A stretch of DNA of 64,000 nucleotides from positions 310,001-374,000 of the forward strand of contig JAMAHW010000006.1 of NCBI GenBank assembly GCA_023627715.1, written 5' to 3'. This document shows positions 55,519 to 64,000 of this stretch, one piece after another (position 1 is the first letter of the stretch; every line of letters begins with the position of its first letter). The translations under genes and the position numbers were made by a program. This DNA is from Periconia sp. R9002. Its lineage: Eukaryota > Ascomycota > Dothideomycetes > Pleosporales > Periconiaceae. A model generated the notes under the pieces. The model did not search any database. It was not told the DNA's origin and worked only from the letters and a program-made list of their open reading frames with translations.

Positions 55519-57182
55519 CTAATGCGCCTTGGGAATGCTCTGCCTAGCCAACCACAGATTCACGCTCTCCTTGGCAACCTCGGTGCCCCAAACCCCATTC
55601 TCGCCGCCATGCCTGAACTCGGTGCCGGAACCGTCCTCGGCACCGCCACGCGTGGCATCGCCGAGCAGGACCTCGAGGTCGCGCTTCTGGGACGAGAGCC
55701 AGCGCTTGAGGAAGGCGACGGGGTCCTTGGACATGCTGGTGAAGAAGGCGTGCTTGGCCTTGCTCTTGCCGAGGGCGCCGACGAGCAGCACGAGCTGCTG
55801 GTCGATGTTGTGGATGTGCTGCAGCGTCTCGGCGCTGTGCTTGGAGCGGAGGATGCTGTGCAGGAGCGGGTTGAGCGGGTCGTCGAGCGTGACTTGGACG
55901 TCGTAGATGGTGGGTCGGGAGGGGACGGGCGCGGGATCCGACGACGAGGACGGCGACGGCGCGATGTAGTCCTTGTCGACGCGGATCGTGTAGGGGAGTT
56001 GGATCGGCGGCAACGGCGAGAGGTGCGGCTTGATGAGCTGCGGCAGGCTGGGGAAGTAGAAGTGGTCGGCGCCGCCGAAGAGGGCCTTGAGGCGCCCGTC
56101 GCAGGCGAATTTGCGCTCGTCGTCGTCTTGCTGGAGCCCGTTGGAGCGCGCGTACTCCCACACGCCCATGAGGACGCCGGCGCGGTCTTCCTCCTCGGTA
56201 TCGAGGAGCTCTGCGAGGGGCTTGCTCAGGCGGAAGATTTCGGGGTTTTGGTGGCGCTGCAGGTTGATGGTGATGTTGATGTTTTCGTCGCCTTTACGCT
56301 CGAATTCGAGCTGTGAGAAGGGGTTGTCTTTTGGATTGGCGCCGTCGGGTCGCTTCCATTCGATCTGCGTGAAGTTGTCGGGCTGCAGGGCCTTGGCGCG
56401 GTCAAAGTCGATGGTGATGGAGGAGAAGAATTGCGAGAAAACTTTTGGCTTTTTGGGAGCGGCTTCCGCCTTTTTGCTGGATTCTGCACCGTCTTCGTCC
56501 ATGACGTCTGGGTCCTTTTCCTCGTCCTCCTCCAACCCGTCCAGGTCGTCGTCGCCGTCGTCCAGCAGGCGGCCCTGGATTTTGACGCGGTACGTGGCAT
56601 TGGTGTCGCTGTCGAAATCGAAGGCATCTGCGTCCATGCCGCTCATCTGCCAGGGCTGATTCTCGGCCGTGTTGGATATCCATATGCGCATGGTGCTGGT
56701 GCGGCCGGTGCGGGCGTGGAAGACGGAATCGGAGGCCTCGAGCTTTTTGCGCATCATGGTGGCATCCAGTGTGCGCTCGACCTCGCGCAGCTGCTTGTAA
56801 CGGCTCACGCCCTCGCCTATACAAATGTCCTCGACGCCCTCGGGAATGTTCTTGTTGGTGGGGTTCTTTGCCATGCGGCGCATCCTATCGCGCTTTTCTT
56901 GCTCGGCTCGTTGGGCGGCGGCGGCGTGCATGTTGGCATTGCCATAGGGCTGGGCAGCTGGGTGCTGGTGATGGACAATGGGGCCTGGTTTGCGGAACAT
57001 GTGCTCTAGATCAGCCTTGCGAATCATTGTGGGTTGAATTAGGGAAGGGCAGAGTGGGCAATCGAGGTAGGTGGTTGTAGGGGTGGGTGTGCTGGATGAA
57101 GTAGGTACGTACCTGGCCCTCGCGGACGTGTAGGCGTTGGATGGTGCGCTTGCGGCGGGTAGTTCCGGTACTGCGGCTGCAT
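55519..57182 (-). CDS. SNF12: SNF12/SSR3-type SWI/SNF (or RSC) subunit with SWIB domain
   Basis: Exon 1 is 57182-57113 and exon 2 57005-55519, with an intron of 107 bases (GTACGT...CCCTAATTC...ATCTAG). The join gives 518 residues beginning MQPQYRNYPPQAHH, the usual start in this family. An ATG at 57027 would give a shorter start inside the intron and is not preferred. Conserved blocks are 'NIPEGVEDICIGEGVSRYKQL', interrupted before the helix, 'TMRIWISNTAENQPWQ', and the SWIB/MDM2-like domain at about 280-360 (LAELLDTEEEDRAGVLMGVW, LKALFGGADHFYF). The protein is a BAF60/SMARCD homologue, an accessory subunit of SWI/SNF-class chromatin remodellers in the nucleus. An acidic insert (DDGDDDLDGLEEDEEKDPD) precedes the SWIB region. 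Confidence 0.92.
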
Positions 57183-57619
57183 GGTGAGAAAGTGAGGTGG
57201 ACCAAAGACCGCAACGAGGAATGCGCGATGGCAGCGCGGGTATATGGGGATGGGATGGGATGAGGGTTCAACGTTGGGGGCAGAGTAGAGATAACTAGGA
57301 CGCGTCTACAACGGGTGCACGTTCAGGCCTGGGCTGGGGGACGGGGACAGCGAATCATCCCTTTTCCATCTCTGCCCCGCCTTTACCTCTCCTGCCCCCG
57401 TCCTCTCCCCCACGAAACTCGCGACGCCGTGCTCTTTTCCCTTGGTTTTTGCATTGGAACTGTTTGTTCTGTTGCCTTCGCGGATGGTTTGAGCGTGCGC
57501 GCCTATCTGTGTCGATGCGCCGTCCGGCCGATGTTGATGATTTTCCCCCATCGCCCATCTCTCCCTTCACCTAGTTACTGTACTGCAAGGATACGCCCGA
57601 CGTCATTTCGCATCATATC
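57183..57619. promoter_or_regulatory. Shared divergent promoter of SNF12 and the amidohydrolase
   Basis: The 437 bases between two divergent start codons must hold both promoters. It is rich in CT runs on the plus strand (57350-57420). I see no TATA box or specific operator. Confidence 0.45.
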
Positions 57620-59097
57620 ATGGACAACGTGAAAGAGAAGCTACACATAGCACATGATTTGATAGCTGCAGACGGGAGGAAACGGAGAACCAAGTCGCGC
57701 CTCCCTCCGCCGCCTTACTCTGACCTCCCTCCACCCAGTACCTTGAGCAACATCACCCGTGTTCGCCTGCCTGAAACGGATCCATCCACCCTGTGGGATA
57801 TTTCCATCGCAGACGGCCGGATTGCCTCCATTGATCCCCACGATGCCAATCCCGCAGACCAGCAAGCATTCAGTGAGGGTCTAGACGGAAACAACCGTCT
57901 CCTAGCTCCATCTCTGTGTCATGCTCATATCCATCTGGACAAGTGTTTTCTGCTTCAAGATCCCAAATATGGCGACTTGCAGATCGAAAAGGGGGATTTT
58001 CAAGAAGCTATGGATATGACAGGCAAGGCCAAAGCCAGGTTTGAGGAAGATGATCTGTTGAGACGCGGCCGCCAGCTCATAGAAGAGAGTATCCGCCACG
58101 GCGTAACGGCAATGCGCGCTTTTGTAGAAGTAGACGGCGGCGTCGAGTTCAAATGTTTGGATGCGGGACTCTTATTGAAGGACGAATTTGAGCATCGTTG
58201 CGATATCCAAATCTGTGCCTTCGCACAACTACCCCTATTCTCTGGTCCTGATGGAGGAGAGCAAGTTAGAAGATTGATGCAAGCAGCCGCCCAGGAAGAA
58301 GGTGTCGATGTGGTAGGAAGCACCCCTTATGTAGAGGACAATGCAGCCAAGCAAAATATGAACGCGCGATGGATTACTTCTCTGGCCTTGGCCCATGGCA
58401 AGCATCTTGATCTTCATCTTGATTATTTTATGGAGCAGGACAAGCAACCTCTAGTTTGGACTGTTTTAGACATCCTCAAAGATAGGAACTGGACAGGTCG
58501 CTGTGACAAACAAATCACGCTGGGGCATTGCACAAGGCTGACCAGGTTCAGAGAAGGAGAATGGACTAAACTGAAAGATACTATTCAGCACCTTCCCGTC
58601 TCATTCGTTGGCCTTCCGACATCAGACCTGTTCATGATGCGTACTGCAGAAGGCCACCGCGGTACACTCCCCGTGGTGGAAATGATTCGACGATACGGGT
58701 TCAATGCAGCCATTGCCATCAACAATGTCGGCAATGCATTCACTCCCCACGGGAACTGTGATCCGCTACGCATCGCGTCCATGGGAGTGGGACTTTACCA
58801 GAGCGGAACAAAGAAAGACACAGAGATTCTCTATGCAAGTAGCCTCCTGGCTCTACGCTTTGCCTATCATAGATTTTGGCTAATGCCACCATGCAGGAAA
58901 CCGTCTCGTCCAGAGCAAAAGCTGTCATTGGCCACGAAGTGACTTCATTGAGTCTCACAATTGGAGAACCTGCCAACTTTGTGCTGTTTGATCGAATGGA
59001 CAGTGGATGGCGGCACCGAAAGAGCATTGCTGAGGTGATTTATGATCCCAGTACCAGTCGACAGACCATTTATCGGGGGCGCGTGACTTCGCTTTAA
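57620..59097 (+). CDS. Metal-dependent amidohydrolase (cytosine-deaminase-like)
   Basis: Exon 1 is 57620-58834 and exon 2 58897-59097, joined over a 62-base intron of the GC-AG class (GCAAGT...GCTAATGCC...ATGCAG). The join gives 471 residues. Without the intron the frame ends after a tail foreign to the family. The fold is an amidohydrolase TIM barrel: 'APSLCHAHIHLDKCF' with the first metal ligands H-x-H, 'AHGKHLDLHLDY', 'QITLGHCTRL' and 'NNVGNAFTPHGNCDPLRIASMG' split around the catalytic Asp. After the join, 'EILYETVSSRAKAVIGHEV' and 'GEPANFVLFD' complete the family C-terminus. Relatives deaminate cytosine, isoguanine or creatinine-like rings. The substrate is not assigned. Confidence 0.9.
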
Positions 59098-59688
59098 GAT
59101 GATAGGTAGACGTGAGGCGGAATTGTTCTAAATAGGTATGTGAATGTGAATGTGAATGTGAAATGGTCATGCCGGTCGGCCATCGGCAGGCCTTGCCAGA
59201 ATGGCAGAGTCCACACCGCAAGAAGGAGCGGCCCTGACCGCAAACAAATCAAGGCAGTCACGGGTGGCACCCTCCTCGAAACCTTGGAAGCTGCATTATG
59301 TACACCTGTGTTGTCAAATGGATTGCGGTGGATTAATCAATCGCTCGTACATATCTCTACATGAAAAGACCGACTGTATGTTGAACTCCAGGTACAGAGT
59401 CGTTTGTTATCGAGACACTACGTGGCATGGTGTATTGAGACATTGATCATGTACTGTAACCACCCTAGTTACGTTTAACTAACTTCGTATCCGCGATATA
59501 GGTATGGACACGGCGTGGTGATTCACTCCCCCGACCGCTCCCACGTGCTCACGTGCTCACTCTTCACCGCACGCGCGCCTGCCAAGCCTGCATCTACATA
59601 GGCCTGGACTCGCCATCGTGTACCTAGTCAATTAACGAGCACCTCAATACCACCGTCTTGCCAGCCTACAAAGAAGCGACTCAACGCC
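59098..59688. other. Intergenic region
   Basis: A TGTGAA repeat lies at 59140-59162. The remaining sequence, with cacgtgctcacgtgctcac at 59542-59560 (two overlapping CACGTG E-box-like sites), is the promoter of the next gene. No gene is seen. Confidence 0.5.
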
Positions 59689-61949
59689 ATGGAGAAGGCG
59701 GCTCTTGCTCACGTTGAACCCGCATCTGGGTACATGTATGTTCATCTCCCGCATTCAATGTGCTGTGTAACCACATGATGCAGGGCACCCAACTGATCAC
59801 CCCCAGCGTGCCCAATACTAGTCATAGTTCCGTTTCCCCGAAAACAACTGTGGCGCCGCTGCAATCCATGCCTGAGCCTGCGCCTGCGCTTACGCTCATG
59901 CAACCGCCATTCCCACCTGGAAGTATTGGTGCTTGCTGCATGGAGTTCATACAAAAGATCCATGTACGCTCACTCTTACTCTTCCAGACCCGTCCATCTT
60001 TTGCATTTATTGTAGTTCACGCTACCGCTGCCGATTGTCCATTGATTCGTGTACATTGATATTAACAAGAAACCAGGTCACGTTTGGTGAGCATTCGCAG
60101 GAGCGAGCAACCATTCTGCAAGCCCTCCGCAATTTCAAGATTGGTCAATGGAGCAAGAGAAAAACGCATCTTACAATGTCTCAAGCCTTGAGTGCCCACG
60201 AGGATCTCCAAACTCATCTACTTGAAATTCTCGATCATCCTGACGCTAGGTGGGGACCTGGAGACTTTGTCTTTCCCCAGACTGTTGACTCCCCACCTAC
60301 GGGTGGAACCACGCAAAATTTACCGGACTATATGGAACCTCAGTATCGACCTCAACTTCCCCTACCCTACACGTCTCCGGAATGGATTACCACTCCACAG
60401 AGCGGTTTTGCTCAGTCCACCTCATCCCTTGGTAACCCAGCTGATCCACCATATATTTCAATGCCGCAACCGAGCACATGCAACGCTCTGCACTTTCCTC
60501 GTCACGAGCAAAACCATGGCTATGATGGGTATAATCGCTACAGAAATTCGCCTCACCTACCGTCAACATACATCCAAAATGAAAGTATTCCCTGGGACTC
60601 TTTCGCCCCGAACGGGTTTTCGTTTCCTACCCCATCTCTGTCGAACGAATTCAACCACCCCACCGAATTCAGCTCGCCAATTTACGATAATACAGGCCAA
60701 TTTTTGAACAAAACATGGCCAGGACATGTTGTCGAAACACTCCCAGCACAGGCATGTTACCACCAGTCTGGACCGTTTTGTATGCCTGCGGAGAGTCGGG
60801 TGGAGTTAAACACTGCCTCACATACTCATGATGCTTCGGAATCACCTTCAACATACCATCAGGTAGATAGTACCACTACGCTTGCCCCGATCCATCAGTT
60901 GGTGGATAATGGAAAGCCCCAGTGTGATCTTGGAGTATCTGTTAACAGTGGACTCGATCGATTTCGTCAGTGTTCGGACTGGGATGTCATCGAAGACTCT
61001 GCTGGCCCTCATGACATCAATGAAGCTCCTGGCCCTCGTGAGGAATCAACTGTTCGAGAGTGCTCTCCAAAATCGTCGTCAGTACCGTCACATGCCACTC
61101 CACAGCAGGAGAAAACCAACCGATTCATTCACGGCATTTGCGGCCAAGCTTTCCGAACGCGTTCCGGTGTCAAAAAGCATCACTGGGGAGCTAATCTAGA
61201 TGATGAGAATACTACGAGCGGATGCTGGTATAAGAACGGAAAACCTGATCGTGCATGGTATGTATGCAGCATCAAAGTTTAGTCTTACCAACAGCTAACC
61301 TTGAATCTCTAGGAACGAACATCCCAGCTGTGCATACGACGATCCTAAGCCACGCGCTAAGTCTCGAAGCAAAGCATCAGAAGCCAAGGCTCCGGTCGTG
61401 CCTTCCATGATTCCGTCTTCTGATCGCTCGGTTCCTGGTTTCCCTGATTTAAAGGACCTTCCCGATACTGTAGCAGGGCTTGTCAACGGTGCACCTACCT
61501 TTTCGGAATGCTCTGAATCCAAGGAGATTCCGCAATTTGCCTCACGGGATCAGCAGGGGATGGAGTCCTTGTTGAGTGCCGTCAATGTCATATCACAACC
61601 ACACAGTGGTCGCAATGACTCTCTATCATTGACTTCAGAGTCGAAAGCTTCTGCGACTTCTGCAAATGGACAACTGGAATACTCGTCGTGGATTGATACG
61701 GCTGACCGTCGTTACACATACCCAGTCCCGGTCCTACGGAGCCAGCAGCTTACAGAGGAGCAGATGAGGTGCGTGGGTATGCACACCAGCCAAGTGGAGA
61801 ATGATGACTACCCCTCGCCCCCAATGGTACTTGAAAATACTGGCACCAAAGCGGGTCGCAAACGTGGAAGAGGCGGCAAAAAGGGAAAGGAAAACATTGC
61901 TGGATCCACTACGGTGGCAGAGCCAGATGAGAAGAAGAGGAAGATCTAG
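59689..61949 (+). CDS. Zinc-finger-like hypothetical protein, possible regulator
   Basis: The exons are 59689-59735, 59807-59963, 60077-61257 and 61313-61949, with introns of 71, 113 and 55 bases, each with good donors (GTATGT, GTACGC, GTATGT) and AG acceptors. The join gives 673 residues, starting MEKAALAHVEPASG in a good context (caacgccATGg). Most is Ser/Pro/Asn-rich and disordered. A Cys/His cluster at about 448-492 (ICGQAFRTRSGVKKHHWGAN, then GCWYKNGKPDRAWNEHPSC) resembles an atypical C2H2-like finger of fungal regulators. The C-terminus ends in basic patches (KAGRKRGRGGKKGKEN, EKKRKI) that look like nuclear signals. DNA binding is inferred and not certain. The first two exons are less sure than the last two. 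Confidence 0.75.
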
Positions 61950-63234
61950 TGCTTGGCTCGGTCACAATCAAAGCATGCAGGATATGGTGGGCTGGGAAAT
62001 GTTAGATAGCCTGGCTGGGCATGAGTGATTTAAGGATGAGGTTTAGGTATGAGAAGGAGAGGACGGACTATATGGAGGGTCTTCTCACGACTAGATGCAT
62101 GTTCTGGTGTGCTTCCCTCTTTTTTCCTTCTTCGCTTTGGGGGCTTGTTTCATCTGAACAGCTTCCCCTGTGTAATGATTAGCCATGGAGGCGGAGACCC
62201 CACGAGGCGGGACGTTGGGATACACGAGTGGTAGCTACCCGACGCTTAAAAGGCAGCCACCAATTACCGAGGGCAATTGGGCGTGCCGAAATAGCGGACA
62301 ATGGATCAATCTATCCCCTGCATGCAAACCTTCCATCGTACAGCACATGGCATGGTGACTGATCGCTAAGCGTGGTGTACAGCAGATTGATTGTCTGAAC
62401 ATTCGTCGCGTCTTCTCTCGCACTCCACCCCAGACAGGTTGGGTGATAGTATTGTGGATCATCAATGTTTGTTCCCCGCAAACCAACATCAGGGAATTAA
62501 GCTCTAGCGCCCTGTCAGCCCCAACCGCACGCCTCGTCCTTCTCCGCACCCCATCCCTTGACCTTTTTCGCACAGCGATGCACTCTGCTGATCCTGGCCC
62601 GTGGCTGGCGTCACACTGCGTAAAGTCGTCCGTCGTTCCTCCAATAGGAAGAAATGATGCCTGTTGGTCTGGAAGAAGCTCTGCGTCTTTTGCCGGGGTA
62701 GCTAGCCTCCAAGGGTAGCCAGGTAATTTGGAGCTCCATCTTGTAAACAGCCCAATGTACATGTGAAGTCGTTGGCAAACGAGCCATGACTGGGCAAGAA
62801 TTGCTGTTGGAACCACAGTTGAACGTCGTGGAGAGCAACAAGCGCCGTGGGTGTGGACAATCAGGCCCCTATTGGCGTCATACACCACTTCCATCTCGTG
62901 TTCCTGCGCCATCTTCTCCGCTCATAATCACCCGCGGCTGCGGGGAAAAGGTCAGGGAGCAAAAGCGGCCCACGGTGCACAAACAAGCCTACTTGCAAGG
63001 GTTTGCGCTACCAACGGCTCCATTTCTGCCTGGTTGCTGGTCATGGGGAATTCCTGCCCTCTGGGTTTGGGGGGGTACATAAGTCTGGTGCTTTCCTCGA
63101 GTGGTACCGGTACTTCTGCCGCTGCTCTCCATCCGCCCACGCTTCGTGCGATCCTTAGTATAAACCCTATATCGCCACCCTTAAAATCGTCAATTGGGTC
63201 TTCCTGAAGCGTGCAAGGTCAAGTCGGGTGCAAC
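61950..63234. other. Intergenic region upstream of the epimerase gene
   Basis: This is 1.3 kb without a defensible gene. Minus-strand frames at 62235-62912 have poor composition. A TATA box for the epimerase gene lies at its right end. Confidence 0.45.
63159..63164 (+). promoter_or_regulatory. TATA box of the epimerase gene
   Basis: TATAAA in ccttagTATAAAccctatatc lies about 70 bases before the ATG at 63235, a normal distance and orientation. Confidence 0.5.
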
Positions 63235-64000
63235 ATGAAGCTCTCACTCCTCCTCTCTATCGCCGCCGCGGCCCCAGCCCTCGCCCAAAACGCTTCCACG
63301 CCCGGCCCCGACAAGGATGGCAAGTATGAGATTTCCGCAGAGGGCATTCGCGGATTGTTCATCCCGTACGGCGCGTCCATTACCAATCTGTTCATCAACG
63401 ACACGAATGGAATTGAGCGCGACATCGTCCTGGGATTCGACAACGCTAGTTACTATGAGGTAGACCCGGTGCATCCTCACTTCGGAGGTGTGCCTGGTAA
63501 GTTCACTAAGGCATTGGATGAAATTGGACATGGGAAGTGTTAATAAATCGCAGGTCGTTATGCCAACCGCATCAAGAACAGCACCTTTGTCATTGATGGG
63601 GTCGAATACAAGGTTACTCCAAACGAGAATAACTTGCAAGATACCTTGCACGGTGGGCCTGACGGGTGGGATTACGTACGTTTTCAAACTTCAATTGGCG
63701 TTGAAGCATGCTCTGACACGGAATTATTAGCGTAACTTCACGGTCGTATCGCACACTACCGACTCGATCACTTTCTCCATTGTCGATCCCGATGGCAAGG
63801 AAGGCTTCCCTGGTGAGGTCGTTAGCTACATCACCTACACCATGACCAAAAACACCTGGAGCTTCAAGATGGTGGCTCTTTCCACCACCAAAAAGACCCC
63901 CATCATGTTGAGCTCCCACGTATGTAAACCCTCCATCATACCTAGCAATTCATTCTGACGATGCCAGACCTACTGGAATCTCGACGGTTTCGCCAACCCG
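63235..64000 (+). CDS. Secreted aldose 1-epimerase (mutarotase), cut by the right edge
   Basis: The exons visible are 63235-63496, 63554-63675, 63731-63919 and 63968-64000 and beyond, with short GT-AG introns of 57, 55 and 48 bases. At least 202 codons are seen and the 3' end lies beyond the window. The start MKLSLLLSIAAAAPALAQ is a signal peptide, cleaved probably after Ala-Gln. Family motifs are 'LFIPYGASITNLFIND', 'DIVLGFDNASYY', 'FGGVPGRYANRIKNSTF', 'LHGGPDGWD' and 'LSSHTYWNLDGF', which includes the GalM active-site His region. It interconverts alpha and beta anomers of sugars. Extracellular location is inferred from the signal peptide. Confidence 0.93.

Noticed and set aside
55544..56824. 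Long alternative minus-strand frames and a 292-residue plus-strand frame across SNF12
   Set aside because: They are shadows of a GC-rich real gene. Only the SNF12 frame contains conserved blocks.
59760..59806. Start of the zinc-finger-like gene at ATG 59775
   Set aside because: A better model starts at 59689 in a strong context and uses a GTATGT donor and a CCCCCAG acceptor at 59806, in frame.

Overview
The window is nuclear DNA of a filamentous ascomycete, most likely a dothideomycete of the Pleosporales type. The evidence is short GT-AG introns (about 49 to 126 bases) with CTAAC/CTAAT-like branch sites, a complete set of typical fungal genes (TBP, DLT1, SNF12, a Pkh-type kinase, a GH47 mannosidase, a PTS2 thiolase), a Zn2Cys6 regulator, a TA-flanked MITE and an intron-containing tRNA-Pro. 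The genus is an inference; I could not search for it. Many genes had to be assembled from several exons. Exon limits are given in each entry, and each join keeps the reading frame.

Left part (1-14.5 kb). After a gene running off the left edge and a SET-domain methyltransferase comes a cluster of four related RING-finger genes (5.7, 7.2, 8.7 and 12.0 kb). A three-exon membrane protein of unknown family sits among them. The RING genes share an N-terminus and the core 'RII-CGH-FG--CL--W' but differ completely after the RING. One ends in a minisatellite-encoded tail, one in a long acidic tail with a basic patch, and two in helical domains. This is the most distinctive feature of the window. A small single-pass membrane protein follows at 14.0 kb.

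Middle part (14.5-38.5 kb). Here lie the TATA-binding protein gene with a long pyrimidine-rich leader, DLT1, a MACPF-type protein with a lectin-like C-terminus, a GH47 alpha-mannosidase, a WBP2-like GRAM protein whose first coding exon is 11 bases, a peroxisomal 3-ketoacyl-CoA thiolase with a clear PTS2, tRNA-Pro(UGG), and a pseudogene with four stops and a frameshift. A 168-base near-perfect hairpin lies between the GRAM and thiolase genes. The end of the pseudogene and its 3' flank recur at 43 kb.

Right part (38.5-64 kb). This holds a secreted Ser-rich protein, an ankyrin protein, and a divergent Zn2Cys6 regulator/MDR oxidoreductase pair with a tandem repeat and a CGG-N6-CGG motif between them. 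It continues with a PDK1/Pkh-type kinase, a MITE, two large disordered or zinc-finger-like proteins, the SNF12 chromatin subunit, an amidohydrolase with a GC-AG intron, and the start of a secreted aldose 1-epimerase cut by the right edge.

There are no operons. Divergent pairs that share short promoters are SNF12/amidohydrolase (about 440 bases) and regulator/MDR reductase (about 420 bases). Much of the window is intergenic with no coding signal that I can defend.
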